Shown: positions 48,501-61,199 of the stretch, in pieces
How the letters are laid out: every line of letters starts with the position of its first letter
Numbering within the stretch: position 1 is the stretch's first letter
NCBI GenBank assembly: GCA_027886175.1
Contig: JAJNNQ010000026.1
Coordinates: forward strand, 20,180,001-20,244,000
Reading direction: 5' to 3'
Source: Phylloscopus collybita
Lineage: Eukaryota; Chordata; Aves; Passeriformes; Phylloscopidae
DNA: 64,000 nucleotides
Notes under the pieces: model-generated
The model's input: only the letters and a program-made list of their open reading frames with translations
Told to the model about the DNA's origin: nothing
Database searches by the model: none
Position numbers and translations under genes: made by a program

Positions 48501-51500
48501 GTCATGAAATATGTCTTCAGATTCTAGGGTTTTGGTTTTTTGGTTTTTTTTTTCTGGAGAGTGAGGAAAACTGATATGTGATTTCCAGCAAACACAATAA
48601 GTAAATAAACTGCATATTAGATGCAGTTATTTTTGTTTCATTCAGACAAATGCCATCTGCAGTATGCACTACTAAACAACAAATTATGGATTGAAATTCA
48701 TACTGCTTGATCGTATGGGCACCTTCTTTGCATACTTTCCCAGGTCAATTTCATGGTAACTTGGAAATGATCAAAACAAAAATGTTCTACTATTTCAGAA
48801 GTACAGTAATGGAAAACAATCAGATATCCTGAAATTTACATATTTTGAAGCATCATTTGGCATATGTCCCTTTCAACCAGGTTAGAGGAGCCTTCTGTTC
48901 TAGCAACTTAGAAACCTTCAGTAATTGCCATCTACTCTTCTTTCTGGAATCTTCTCTTCTTCCATGACCTTGCCTCATTTTCCTCTCTACAGCGTGCAAA
49001 GAAACGCAAGAAGGAAGTTTGGGCTTCCAGAGGGGGAGGGGACTTCCTTCAGCTACAGGAAGAGAAAGAGATGATTGCTTGGGGTTAAACCTCAGGGAAA
49101 GGTACAGTGGGAGGAAGGAACAGCTGTTGTTAACACTTCTAGCCATCTCCTGGAACAAGTTGTTTCCCCTCTCAGTTTGGCTTTTCCTTAATCTAGGAGA
49201 GTTGTTCTGCCACTGAAGCAAGATTTAATTTTGTCTTCTTCACTACACAGCAAAGAAGGCTTGAGTCAGCTCTGACTGCTTTAGCAACATTTAGAGAGAC
49301 TCTGTTAACTGAAATGTCCAGTGAAAGAGTTTCAGAAAGTTTGCTCTTAGAATTACTGTTTATGACCAACTCTTCTAGCATGACAGATCATCCACCATGA
49401 AGTCTATCATAAAGAATCTATGGTCTTTCTCCATTAACTATAAAATGGGTTATGGCAATCATTGCTGATTCCTGGTACATAAAATACCTTATTCAAGGGC
49501 CATAATAACTATGAGTCAAGCGTGATCGACTGTCTTCTCATTCTGGAAAACACTGAGCATACTTTTCTTTTAGGGATGTATATCTAGACTTGCTGGTGAG
49601 ATGTTACCAACCTAATCCCTCCTGTGGTCACTGTCTAGTCATAGACATTATTTCACCAACTAAAGGTATATAAATAGCATTTTTATTTCGGTCTAGGTCA
49701 TGATCAATCTGCCTGCTTATGATCTAATGGTCTAATTCTGTAGGTTGTGAGTACATGTACACTCTGCAGTCTGCTTTTTTTCATTACGAATATATGACAT
49801 AAAATAATCCTAAGACTTATACCAAAAATATACAACACTGACTACTGGTTTTTTATGACTCGAAATAAATGTGGAACTTATATTTTGGTTATTTTAGTGT
49901 CTCATTCATCTTTTTCAACTGCTTGTATTATATACTAACCGTGGAATCAAGATCATAAAAATATGATGGATAGGATGTTTTATTAGTTAATAGAGGGATA
50001 AATAAAAATTAGATGAAGAATTTCTATCCAGATGACACTGTTAGCATTATCTCAATCAAAGTGTTTTGTTTCAGCCCAAACCTGAATTTACAGAGCCCAT
50101 TTAACTTCCAGTTTAATTCAGAGTGCTGAAAGTGAGCTGTCTAGTGGCAGAGACTGTAGCAGAACACCTCGTTCTGGAAAAGCCAGTTCTTAGCAATCAG
50201 TCAGTGTTTTGAGCTCATCGTGTAAAAGGCACTGAAACTACAGTAAAATTACTTGGATAAAATGACATGGTGAAATATTTAAATGTGAAGAAAAGATTAT
50301 CCTGCTCTTATTTCTTGCAACGCTTGGTAGAATACACTCAAATTAAACTGAGGTGAAATGGGCAAGAACTCATAAAAATTTGGGTTACTCCCTCACAGAG
50401 ACTACTGAATAACCATTAAGACTAATTGGTTTAAATACAAATTGACATGGTGAGGCTGGATGGTTTTACAGAGACTTTCTTAAAACTGGATAGATTAGAA
50501 GGTTAGCTATTAAACATTATAGTAATGGATACCATGGAAAAATTAAGCCAGAGAATTTCTGAAATGATAAGAGATGGATTAACCTGGAATGCAGATTGGA
50601 GAAAGGGAGCAGTGAGCCAGAAGAGCCCCAAACCTCTGCCCCTGCTCTTATCACACTAGTGTTGATAGACAAGCCACGTACAGCTAGAGTTTTCAATTTC
50701 CTTAGTGTGCAATGTTGTGCTATATTAAGTGACATGGGATTTTTTTTTTTATTTGCTGTTAAATAAAGATTTATTCTTTAGACTTTGGGCTGTGGTTCGA
50801 AGAATTTGGTATATTCAACTCATGGGACATTGTACTGGTGTAAGTTTCCAATTATATAAATGTAATTTTCTATTTACAACCAGCTATTTTTGTGATATTT
50901 TACATTGAAACAGTTTTCCATTACCTTTTTCTATCCCCAAATATACACCTTTGCAGTTTACAAAAAGCAAAAGTGGAGAAAGTCCCTAATTTTTAAATTT
51001 CAAGCTGTAGATAACAAATTGTTATACAAACCATGAAAACATGAAAACAATTAAAAGACCTTACCAATATTATTATTGACATTGTTTACCATGCAAGAAA
51101 CAGAATCTGTGTTGAATTGAGTTTTGCAGGTAAAGTTAATCAGAAATAATTGTATTTTACTTATTGAGCTGTGTTCTCCTGAATGCCAGCCTAATTCCAG
51201 CATCAGGGCAGGTATTTTTCAGGCATATAGATTTGGTTATAGATTCCAAAGATTCTAAGTCCTCCAAGCAAGTCCTTATTCAACAGCTGTGATTTATCTT
51301 GAGATCCTCCTCTGTTGGAGAACCACTCCAGCTAACCAAGTCCAGCTGTTTTTCATCCTTTTTACACCACTGATAAAAAAACCAAGGATCTCAAAATACC
51401 TGGAAATATGATTTTTGTCCACTTGCAGCTATCAGCCTTGGCTTCTGTGTTAACGTGTGCCCATGAATTCCATTGGCTGCATATTATGAAACTGTATATT

Positions 51501-51570
51501 TAGTATTTCTCTTGCTGTTGTTGTTCTATCTACAGCTGGGACTACATTCACTTTCTCGGGTTGTTGGTGA
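42537..51570. other. Unique non-coding DNA; possible old repeat at about 46000-46520
   Basis: No gene is seen. Between about 46000 and 46520 composition is more balanced, with a TATAAAA word at 46057, GGGAGTACACACCCTC near 46329 and ACACACACAATG near 46485. The texture suggests a decayed retroviral or other interspersed element, but no termini or flanking duplications could be found. A pyrimidine-rich stretch runs at about 46810-47000 and another at 48070-48121. The 130-codon open frame at 45618-46010 resembles no known protein. Confidence 0.4.
48070..48121 (+). repeat. Polypyrimidine-rich tract
   Basis: CTCCCCTTACTTTCTCTC, CTCCTATTTATTTCTTCC and TCTTTTTTCTTTGG. Low complexity, with no recognisable exon after it. 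Confidence 0.6.
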
Positions 51571-51575
51571 GTTTT
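51571..51575. repeat. Target-site duplication, left copy (LTR copy 1)
   Basis: GTTTT directly before the TG of the LTR, identical to 52382-52386. Confidence 0.9.
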
Positions 51576-51797
51576 TGTCTTGGGTTATGGAAACCAAAAA
51601 TGTGTATTCTATTTCATTTGTTGAAAGCAGTTGGGGAGATGGTTTTTTTCTCTATCTCTTGTAACTCTGGGAAGAGGGGGGGGCAGATGCCTTCTGATAA
51701 TGGGCCAACTGTTAAAATCAGGTTGGGCAGTGTTTCTTATCTCTTTCACCACCAGTCCTCCCTCCGGGGGATATTTTTCTGCTAATGAGCCATTAAC

Positions 51798-51866
51798 ACA
51801 TCCCCAAGCAGTCATCCCCAAACTATACATCCCCAAAGCGTACCCTCCCCAAAGCATACCATCCCA
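51798..51866 (+). repeat. Expanded CATCCCCAAAG-like repeat in U3 of LTR copy 1
   Basis: Variants of CATCCCCAAG / CATCCCCAAA / CCTCCCCAAAG / CATCCCA recur about five times with ACTATA, CGTA and CATAC spacers. The other LTR has only about three diverged units in the matching stretch, so the number of units differs between family members. Confidence 0.8.
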
Positions 51867-51912
51867 TTGTGAGATGCTCCACCCAGTGGGGGGAGCCAAC
51901 CATTCCTACCCA

Positions 51913-51920
51913 GATAAAAA
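51913..51920 (+). promoter_or_regulatory. TATA-like box of LTR copy 1
   Basis: GATAAAAA in the context CCCAGATAAAAACTGAG, conserved in copy 2 at 61495-61502. It is the best candidate for the U3 core promoter. Weak match to consensus because of G in place of T at the first position. Confidence 0.5.
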
Positions 51921-52184
51921 CTGAGACGTAGGAACACAAGGTATCTGGCTTCACTGGATTCCTGGAGGAAGGCTGGACCCTTTTCACCATCACTGGACCC
52001 TTTTCTACAAGATCTCTACTCCAACAGAACCACATCTGTCGCTCCAGGAGGACTCACTTTTGGACTGCTTCCAACACCCTGACCAACAAGGTGTCAGGTT
52101 GTAGCTCTGACTCTGTCAGGGTTTTCCAGGATTGTTGTTTGTTTGTTTAGTTAGGTGGTTTTGTTTTCTACTACATTTGTATTG

Positions 52185-52210
52185 TTAATATTCCTAGTTA
52201 ATGTTCCTAG
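52185..52210 (+). repeat. 13-bp tandem duplication in LTR copy 1
   Basis: TTAATATTCCTAG (52185-52197) followed by TTAATGTTCCTAG (52198-52210). Copy 2 has a single unit. The duplication sits next to the poly(A) signal and is followed by a changed signal, AGCAAA instead of AGTAAA. Confidence 0.88.
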
Positions 52211-52381
52211 CAAAGAACTGTTAAAACCAGGTGGGGCAAAGCCAGGTTCCTATTCCCAAATCTTTGCCTGAAATCCCTTAATTGCAAAATTATAATTTGG
52301 AAGGGGTAGGGGTTTACATTTGCCATTCCAAGGGAAACTCCAGCTTTACCTGGCAGATACCTGTCTTTCCAAACCAAGACA

Positions 52382-52386
52382 GTTTT
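52382..52386. repeat. Target-site duplication, right copy (LTR copy 1)
   Basis: GTTTT directly after the CA of the LTR, identical to 51571-51575. Confidence 0.9.
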
Positions 52387-55030
52387 ACAATAAAACAAAC
52401 CACAGTATTATCCCTCCTCTCTTCTTTTACTGTCAACTCATCTGTTATGATTTTTGGTTTCTTACTTCAGGTCTTAGTTTGCTATAATGTCTTGAAAAGT
52501 GTTTCACAGAATATAGCTGAAGGGTGGCATGTAGTGTACATGTTATGTCAGCACCAATAGATGTGTAGTCCTGGTGTTAAAGAAAAATATAAAAATATTT
52601 AAACAGATACTGATGTTCTGCCAGCACTACTCTTTCTGATCTGAACAACAAGAAGTGAGTTTTTCAGTCAGCTAACAGAGCTAAATATTCTTCTTTCACT
52701 GAAATACAAACACATAATCCATTTGATTATTAGGAATCATTACCAAAGACCATCAGGCATTAGCAGCTCTCAATCACAACTGATTCAGGATGGATTCAGA
52801 TCTCTAAGTCACAGTAAAAATTTCTCAGCCAAAACCTTGTCTTTTGCCTAAGTATTCAAGCCTTCCAGAACATGTCCACCACCTCAGTTAAAAAAAAAAA
52901 AAATCCTTTTCTAGTACATGAAGTTTCTAATAAAAACCTGATCTAATAATATCATGTAGCAGATTCCACAGTCCATAGGCAGTCCTGTTGATGAGGTCCA
53001 ATATGAAGTTTTACACATGACTGCTTACCCATAATCAAAAGGAAGTCTTGCTGGGGAAGGTGGGGAGAATGACATTTTGATTGTATGAGAGCTCTAATTT
53101 TTCATAAACTTGACAGATAGGAGAAGGGAGATATGAGAAATGGAAGTTAGACTGATATGGCAACATCTGGAATACAGAGTCAGCAGCCTTTGGATGAGAT
53201 TTCCACCTCAAATAAAAGTAAGAGGGCTGAATAAATCAAATACACACTGTTTAGAACTAGCAGGGGCACTGTAATCTTTTCCTTCCACAGCTTACTTGTC
53301 CTTTATGGACGTGAATTAAACGACCTAAGGCGATATGAAGAAACTGTGTGAGATAACCCCAAAAAATCCCCTAACATTTCCAGATTCAGTAAGGTAGCTT
53401 TTGATAAGAGCTTTTGAGCTAGATGTATACAAACAAGCAGCAAATATTGCCTCCAGCACTACATAATTGTTCTGACTAGCTGCACACCTACTCATTCCTA
53501 ACAACTCCAGGGCCTTCTTTTTTATGTGAAATTTAATACAACAAGCATTAGTGCTGTTTAGCATTCAGGAATTAAGGAGCAAACTTTTCTAATCAAGGAA
53601 TTATGTTTCCAAACTGAAGACAAGAGACTTTGGGAGGACTACAAATGAACAAAAGTTTACTGATACCATGAAGAATGTGTACTACTCTGGCTGCTTGAGC
53701 ATGGAAGCCAGAAATCAAGGATTTTATAAGAATCTCAACCACCCTCCAATCCCAGATTGCAGTTTAATATAAGTGAGATATAATATCTCATAAGAACAGT
53801 GATATCAAAATCATTTCACCATATCAGCTCAGCTGTCTCAGTTGCGTGACCTTTCCATGCCTTTTCCTTAAAACACTGTTATGGAGAACTGCTCTAAAAT
53901 AGATTAAATGAATAATCACACCCTCCCTAACCTTTTTGTGTTCATTATTAGCAACATCCCACAGTAATTAAAAAGGTGAAAACTAGAGCACAATCTATTT
54001 TTTTAGAAGGCTGCTTATGTCATAGTACCACATGAGGAGTTGAGGTCGCTAAGTAGCGGAGACCAAAGCACAGCCTGGAATCTACCTGTGTGAACTCCCC
54101 ATCTCATATCTGAAGCAACGTGCCTGTCTCTGGGCAAGGCTTCCTCCCTCAAGCATACCACCACTGTCATTTTTAGCTTCTGATGTTTGACTTCTGAATA
54201 TTTCTGTTAGTACGAATGAAAACAGCTCATATCTGTCTGTAGTTGAAGTTTGTATCTAAATGTAAATATGTCCTTAAGCTAGGTGGGATCCATAGAGATT
54301 AAATGCAGAAGGAACTGTTTAGTCAGCTAGTCTGGTAAACTCTTGTATTTCATACAGTTACCCTTTGCATATTTGAGGGATAATAGGTAGCCCACACTGT
54401 CAGGAAACACAATGCAACTAAAGTGATTGTGTATACGTGTCTGCAGTTACAAGCAGTGGAATCAGATGCAAACACAAGAACTAGATAGCAGGGTTTGCAA
54501 ATTCCTATTTTCCTGAACTCTGGTATGGGTTTGCATAAAATTTTGATATAAAATTTCATTACAATTTTTCTCATGCATATGAAAATATGGTAGATCATGT
54601 GTTCTTCTGGTGACAACCATTATCAAAAGCCTGGACCATTTGATCTGATTGGCAAAACACTTACACGGCCTCCAAGGGAAGCAGAATACAGTAGGGGACC
54701 CTAATGTTTTTATTGTTCCTAGACACATTTTTTTGCTCAATATCTTTCCTGCTAAAAGATAGAAATTTTGAGCATTTCAATTATCTGTAGAGTTACTGGT
54801 TTTTTCTATTACTAGTATATTAATGGTAGCATCCTGTATCTTACAATCAAGATTTTGTGAATTCCATTTAGATTCATATAATTCCAGAATAATTCTTTTC
54901 ACTGGGCAGAAAAATGTCTAGCTATTTTTTCACCTAGCTGCCAATAAAACATTAAAAATCTGTAAGAATAAGTGTAGATGGCTTCCCTCTAATTTACACA
55001 GAGGAATTAATCAAAGGCAGGCCAGGTGCT

Positions 55031-55070
55031 TCTTGTGTTGATCAAGAAAAAATTCTTGATCAACACAAGA
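55031..55070. repeat. Perfect hairpin, 18-bp arms, 4-nt loop
   Basis: TCTTGTGTTGATCAAGAA (55031-55048) and its exact reverse complement (55053-55070) flank AAAA. Symmetry stops abruptly at both outer edges. Perfect arms with a tiny loop are typical of a recent template-switch event that copied a short stretch backwards. A minus- or plus-strand transcript would fold into a stable stem, but no terminator or RNA gene signature is present. Confidence 0.95.
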
Positions 55071-58000
55071 TCAGATTCTTTTCTTCTATGTGGGATTGAG
55101 GATCCAGGGGTGACTTTAACTGAAATGTTTCACACCTTCAGTCAGTAATGTGCACTTCTGTCTTTAGGGATCTTAGGAAGAAATTAAATCAATGGAATTA
55201 TTTCACTTAGAAATGCACTTGCTGTGCCAAAAAAAAAAAAATCATTTAGTATTTAATGCAGTACCAAAGCATCGCAGTCTTGTTGCCACAATACATTATG
55301 GTGGCTCTAGTGGCTCATGCACTGGTTACATCTTCACATGTCAGAATTGTTCACACTAGGGAACACCTATGGAGGTTTCACCGTGTGAAAGCAAAAGACC
55401 TGGAGAGATGCTCAGGGGGTTTTTAATGGGCTACAATACTTCTTCCATCCATACTGTGTTTATAAACCAGCCCAAGGTGACAACCACAGAAAGGTGTTGC
55501 CACCTGCTGACTGCTGAGTAGGGTGCATACTAAGAATTTGGTTTGCCTAGGGCAGTTCCAGCTGTGTGGTCACCTCTGTGTCAGCCAGAAATCAGGGCAT
55601 CCACTGCCACCTGCAGCCATGTCCGAAAGGCTGAGGTCTACACGGCAGGCTGTGCTCACCCCAGAAGAGGCAGCACAGCAGTAGCCCATTAGAATGTCCA
55701 TACTGTGTCTGCCAAAGCTGATCTCCCCAATGCCACGGCAAAATTTCCCCACCTAGCTTTCTGAGTGTTGATCAGCACTCATATCAGGAGGGAAGGAAGA
55801 AAAAAAAGGCAGGAGAAAACAATAATTACTGACAGAAACATTTAAAGTTAGCTGAGAAAACAAAATCAAGAAGTGTCCGGACACAGACCCAGGCACCACG
55901 ACTTAATTTATCTGTACAGTTAAATTTCCTGAACAGACTCTGGAATACTTCTAGCTGGTTGCAAGGAACTTTCTCTCAATAGGCATTGTTCATGTGTTAG
56001 CATCATCTAGAGCCCACAACAGCTTGGATATGAACACCTGATTTTAGGTTCTGGGGTAGTATTCATTGATATTGACACATTTAACCTGTTTCTTTTGGTG
56101 TAAGGGCAAGAATTAGCCATAGTGCTCTCTAACCTTGTGGGTGAGTAATAACCTTCTAATCTCCATATATATTAGCACTGACATAATCAATATCTGCAGC
56201 AAATTAGTGTAAACTTATTTACATTCTGTTCTGTCCATCACACATAATGTTATACAGAGTAAAGGTTTCAAATGTGTTATAATGTGTGATAATAACAGTT
56301 CTTGAGGTGTTTGGATGACCTTCTTGATAAAAAAATATGTGTTGCAAAAACCTTTCAAAATATCATTGCTAGCCAAGTTGTTAAAAATAAGTTACCTAGA
56401 AAGAAATTATCATATTTCATGTGATGATTTTTCATTTTTCTTTACTTTATACACAGGCTCACATAAAATAAATTTCAAAAACATATTTATTATGAAACTT
56501 AAAGGTTAATTCTTCATTAATTTCTACAGAGGAATGCCTGCATACTTATCTTACATACACAAAGTTACATAGGACCTAGTTATTGAATAATCTTCCACGC
56601 GGTGAAAAGAATAAATAGAGTTTAAAAATACGGGGGGGGACTGAAAAAAAGTCACAGAACAAATATGTATTTATGGATACCTCACAGGATTCTAATATCA
56701 GCAAAGAAATGAAACCGTAATCTTAAATTACTTGATTCACTGCACATCACTGCCCTGTCTATAACAAGTGGTACCTAAATGTTCATTGAGTATAACTTTA
56801 GTTCCTATGCTTCTTAGAGAGATTTTTTTCCTGGTATTCTTTTTAAAATAAGTCTTACAGAAAAGGAAATCAATTGAGGAAAAAAGAGTTCATTTTTGCT
56901 GATACTAACTACCAAAAGCATTCAGTTCTGAATACCTACATTGAATTTAACTTGAATACATATGCACTGGGTTAGTTAAATGGAGAGAACATGCTGAAAT
57001 TACCAGGCATGCACCTTTGCTCACTTCAGGAAATGGAGCTTAATCAGTGTGACTAATTAAGACCTCGGTGCTTTGCATACATTGTATGATGGAATTTTCC
57101 TTCCAACTGCAATTTGAAAATAAACATTATCCCCATAAAAGTGATCTCATCTTTAGTTTGGAAAGAAGCATAGGAACACTGGCTTGTGATGTAAGACCTT
57201 GTAGTCCCCAGAGAAATAGGCATTACCAGAGACAAATCCTCCTTAAGATGGAATGACCTTTAATAAATGTTGAACTGTCTACTATCTCTCTCCATCCCAT
57301 CACAGAAGCAGAGGCACCTAGGGCTATACTCACTTACTTAATGTAGACATCCAGAGTACAAATCAATTGCTCACTCACATCTCATAACTCCTGCAATTGC
57401 ACTGCCAGTGTCCTATTTGATCCAGCCTCTGATTGCTCCTGAGGAAGGGCACAGATGTGCCACAGGTCCTGTATTTTCTGTTACAGCCCTGCAATGACAT
57501 CCTAGAGATCCACAGACATTTTCAGATGACACTAGAAATTGGTGTGTACACAAAGACCTACTCAATTCAGCTGACCAAATGGGAGTTTACTTTAGGGTGA
57601 CCTGAAAAGATTTCTGGATCTGAAAACTGAGTTGATCATGGACTGACTTCACTTCCCTAAATATAGACTGGAAAAATGAGCAAAACTTACTTGAACCGGC
57701 GTATTAATGAAGTATCCTGGGATTTCACACAGTTCATAATGTAAAATAATAATAATTGGGTTTTCATTGCTCTTTTTTTTTAAGTAGTTCAAGTTTAAAG
57801 CTTTGCAACTTTTTAGTTTTTAATTTTAAATCTTGTTTTTTTCTAGGCGTGATGATCAAGCAAATACACGTACTAGCACATCTGCTCTGATCTACATGCC
57901 ACAGCTCTCTCTAAGGATCAGAGGCCTCTCCTGACACCATCAGCTGCCTTTGCAATACAGTCTTTGTGCCTATAATGTTACATAAAATATAACAGCTAAT

Positions 58001-59837
58001 CCATCTGGCGTGGTAACAGCTCACATCCATACAGCTAAACACTTCCAGTTTCCCAAGAAAAGCTGGCTGTGCACAACTTGCTTAATGAGAACAACCCCGG
58101 CACAAGCTGAATCTCAGTAGCCAGTAGCTAACAATATGGATTTTTTTTAGTCCTACAACCTAGGTACCAGACCCTGGTACTCTTTAATTTACTGGGACAG
58201 CTATATTCAGAAAACCAGTGGGAACTGGAATAAGAAGTGCCTTGCATCAGAATGTGGTCCATGAGTCCAGTATTATTTCTCCAGCAGTGAGAGCAGAAGA
58301 TACTAAAGTACAGCCTTGACCACTTTCTATATCCCAAATCCCTCATATTGTCCAATATCAAAAATTGATTTATTAGCTTTTATTAGCATTTTGGAGCAGT
58401 TTCTAGATTGTTTCAGACGTCTTCCTTTTCAGAAGACTGCTTGATGTTGTTGGGTTTTTTTTATTAATTCCCTCATTTTTATGTTGTTCTAGGTATTAAA
58501 TATTCAATAATAATGTCAATATTTCTATGCCACATTTATTTGGTCCACTCTCTCCTAAGAAAGTATCCAATCCAATTCCCTAGTGATCACTACTAAGGAG
58601 CAGCTCTCCCATTTATTTTTCTTGAATCAAGTCCTGTGCCCCAAGATACAGAGCTGCACCTTTTCTTGTGGGGTCTGAATCAAGATTTTCCAGGAAGCAG
58701 TGATTTATTGCATTCATCTATTCCTCATGAGGCTCTGATCCAGTCAATATGCAGGTAGTTTAAATCACTATCAGCACCCATGTTAAAGCTGCAGCTACTC
58801 TAATGTTATTTAACATATCCTGATCTCTATCAAGTTACTGTACAAGAGGAACACTACATTTTTACTGTTGGAGTATGGGATTTCCATCTGCCAGTAATTT
58901 CCTCTATTCTCACAATATTTTATGCTGCAACACCTTGTACTAACTTTCTGTGTCTTTACGTCTCAGTCTGTCATGCCTGGAAAGTTAGCACCAGCATCTC
59001 CTACAGAGTTCCACAAGGTCCCTGAGATATTTAAATCATTATTTTCATTTGATGCCAAGCACTCATTTCCTCATCTTATTCTTAGGATTCCAGATGGGTG
59101 TAAAAGTACTTAGAAGTTTTGCCCTTCCACTGTCACTCAATACCACATGTGCCAGTCAACTGGCACTGTAGGAGATGTCATTTGCCTTCCACATTCATTA
59201 TGATTTCGCTGTTTATTTCCCTCCTGGTCCTTTCAGAGGCACATGGAACACTAATCTTGTCCCCCTCCTCTCTGTTTTACTGGAACAAAAACAGACAAAT
59301 AAACTTCACCTTGAAATGTGCATTTCTACATAGACTTTTCTATGCTGAATTTAAAGATTTTGTACCTAAGAAATTCGTTGGAATGAAAGTCTTAAAGCAT
59401 CATGATTAAACCAATTTATAAATCAAACCAATGTACTCTTCAGAGATATTTAGAAAGAAATTTTTTGGGTTTAGTTTGTGAAAAAATGTCCTTTTCTTTT
59501 GGAGGTTACAGAAGAAGAGTAAGGCTTTTTCCTGATGCTTTAAAAGATAGTACAACCTATTTTTATTTAGTGTGGGCAATGTTTTAAAATCCTTCATAAA
59601 AACTTTCACATAAAGCATGTTAGTTCAATGTTAGTTTTATGTTTTGGATTAATTTTGCTTTGTTTTTAAAAAAAGAAAACCCATTTTGTTCAGCCTCATT
59701 TGAAGTTGAATAACAAGAGAACAAGAGTGACTGAGGCCTGAATTCTGCCACTCCTGTTGAATGAGGTTTTCTATTTATTACTCATATTGAAATCAGTGGT
59801 TCTACTACCCCACTCCCCCAAAAAATACACTTCAAAT

Positions 59838-59840
<3 letters not shown>

Positions 59841-59888
<48 letters not shown>
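59841..59888. repeat. (AT)24 microsatellite
   Basis: Forty-eight bases of uninterrupted AT dinucleotides, followed by ACATATAA. It should be highly polymorphic and can form cruciforms. The Tyr/Ile runs in frames across it are artefacts. Confidence 0.98.
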
Positions 59889-59896
<8 letters not shown>

Positions 59897-60402
59897 ATCT
59901 TCCTCCAAACAAGAAAGTCTGAAAAATTTGAGCTGAAAAGTGACATTCTCAACCACAGCTGCACAACTCAGGGAAAGACAGTAGAGCTCATCTACCAGAA
60001 TCCCTATTTTTTAAAAAACTCTTTCCTAAGCCCTCCAGCATATTAAGTACACTGGTCTTGGAACCTGTTAAAATTTTGAGTACTGATCTCTACTAAGTGA
60101 TGTGATCTGAGTTGAAACTGAATGAATGATTTCATGTTCAAAGACCTGAGAACTGGCATGGATGAACATTAGTTCTTGTACTCACACAAATAGCTACAAT
60201 TTCTTTGTTTTCACTCTTTTCCATTCTGACAGACATTTAGCCCTTGGGGTCCACTATTATGTGCAGAGTGAGTGGTTTAGCTTTGTTTCCATTAGTATGA
60301 GAAACAAGAGAGTGACACTGTGCAGAGAAGAAAGGAAATACTGAGGTGGATGTTCAAAACAAATCCAATTTCAAAGGCCTGTGGTGCTGAAATGGAAAAG
60401 CC

Positions 60403-60434
60403 TGTGTGTGTGTTTGTGTATATGTGTGTGTGGT
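60403..60434. repeat. Interrupted (TG)n microsatellite
   Basis: TGTGTGTGTG, then TTTGTGTATA, then TGTGTGTGTG. An ordinary interrupted dinucleotide repeat. Confidence 0.9.
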
Positions 60435-60706
60435 GGCAAATGTGTGTTCCATTGCAATATGAGGTAAAAGGTATTTCAAGTGCTCCCTGAATGACAATGA
60501 AGTATTGAAAAGCAATGACATTCTAATCATTGCTGCAAATGTCAGTGCAAGAAGCCTGTGGGTTGTGGGTCCCCAGTGCACAAGTTAACAGCTTTACAGT
60601 AAAATCACCAGGGATCAATTAAAAGAAAACTGTTTGTAACCTTCATGCACTCTATTGCTGAAATGCCTGAGAAAAAAAAGGTCTAATTATAGTCCTAACC
60701 TTTCCC

Positions 60707-60753
60707 AGTGGGCCATGAATGAGCCTCCCAATGGTCCATGAATGAGCTTCCAA
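60707..60753. repeat. Tandem duplication, 23/24-bp unit
   Basis: AGTGGGCCATGAATGAGCCTC (continuing to 60730) is followed by ATGGTCCATGAATGAGCTTC (to 60753). The core CCATGAATGAGC is identical in both units. Confidence 0.85.
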
Positions 60754-61194
60754 ATACAGCATGGAATAAGAAGGTAAAAAAAGCCATGGTGTGTTATTTT
60801 CACATGTTTAGTGTTTTTTATGCAAGGCACTCAATAACACAGCCAGTGACCAAGCCAACTGAGCTGAAATGAATGAATACACTGTAATGCTAACTACTGA
60901 AAAGGAAAAAAAAAATAAAACAAACTGTGATAGGAATTCAAGTTTGTTAAGAGACAGAAATCAATGTCAACCTGAAAAGTATGAACAAGAATCAGATGTA
61001 AAAGCACAAACTGCACAGAACTATTGTGCTAATAGCTTTTGTGGAACTTTCTGCATATTCATTTATTTAGTAACATGCTTCATTTTAGCAACGTTTCAAG
61101 CCAATGTGAAAAAAGGAGAGAAGTGATTGAAGACTTTTCCAGCAAAGGAACATATTACAAGATTTTCACCCAATAACTGTCTGAGGTGGAAAAA

Positions 61195-61199
61195 ATACC
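61195..61199. repeat. Target-site duplication, left copy (LTR copy 2)
   Basis: ATACC directly before the TG of the LTR, identical to 61927-61931. Confidence 0.9.

Larger units (their letters stand above)
51576..52381 (+). mobile_element. Solo LTR copy 1, 806 bp, 5-bp TSD (passerine-type ERV)
   Basis: Ends are exact: TGTCTTGG at the left and CCAAGACA at the right form a perfect 8-bp terminal inverted repeat, flanked on both sides by GTTTT. Sense is plus: a TATA-like GATAAAAA at 51913-51920, then a long transcribed part, a degenerate poly(A) signal AGCAAA at 52209-52214, and a U5 containing CCCAAATCTTTGCCTGAAA and the characteristic AACTCCAGCTTTACCTGGCAG. The same family occurs at 61200-61926. 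By hand alignment of about 290 bp downstream of the TATA-like box the two differ at roughly 17 sites (about 6%). Copy 1 is longer by an expanded U3 repeat (51798-51866), a 13-bp duplication (52185-52210) and a U3-like patch in U5 (52216-52239). A 5-bp TSD fits ERVL- or ERV1-type integrases; I know the family from memory as frequent in passerines. No internal retroviral genes adjoin it. Frames such as 51631-51924 are not genes. Confidence 0.92.
52387..61194. other. Unique non-coding DNA between two solo LTRs
   Basis: 8.8 kb with no gene. It is not a proviral interior: no primer-binding site after the first LTR, no gag/pol/env-like frame and no polypurine tract before the second. It contains A runs (52889-52902, 55230-55241), a perfect hairpin at 55031-55070, a GC-richer unexplained patch at about 55260-55760, the AT microsatellite at 59841-59888, a TG repeat at 60403-60434 and a tandem duplication at 60707-60753. 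Confidence 0.6.

Noticed and set aside
51609..51924. Overlapping 96-97-codon frames on both strands
   Set aside because: They lie wholly inside the U3 of LTR copy 1 and are open only because of its GC-richer sequence.
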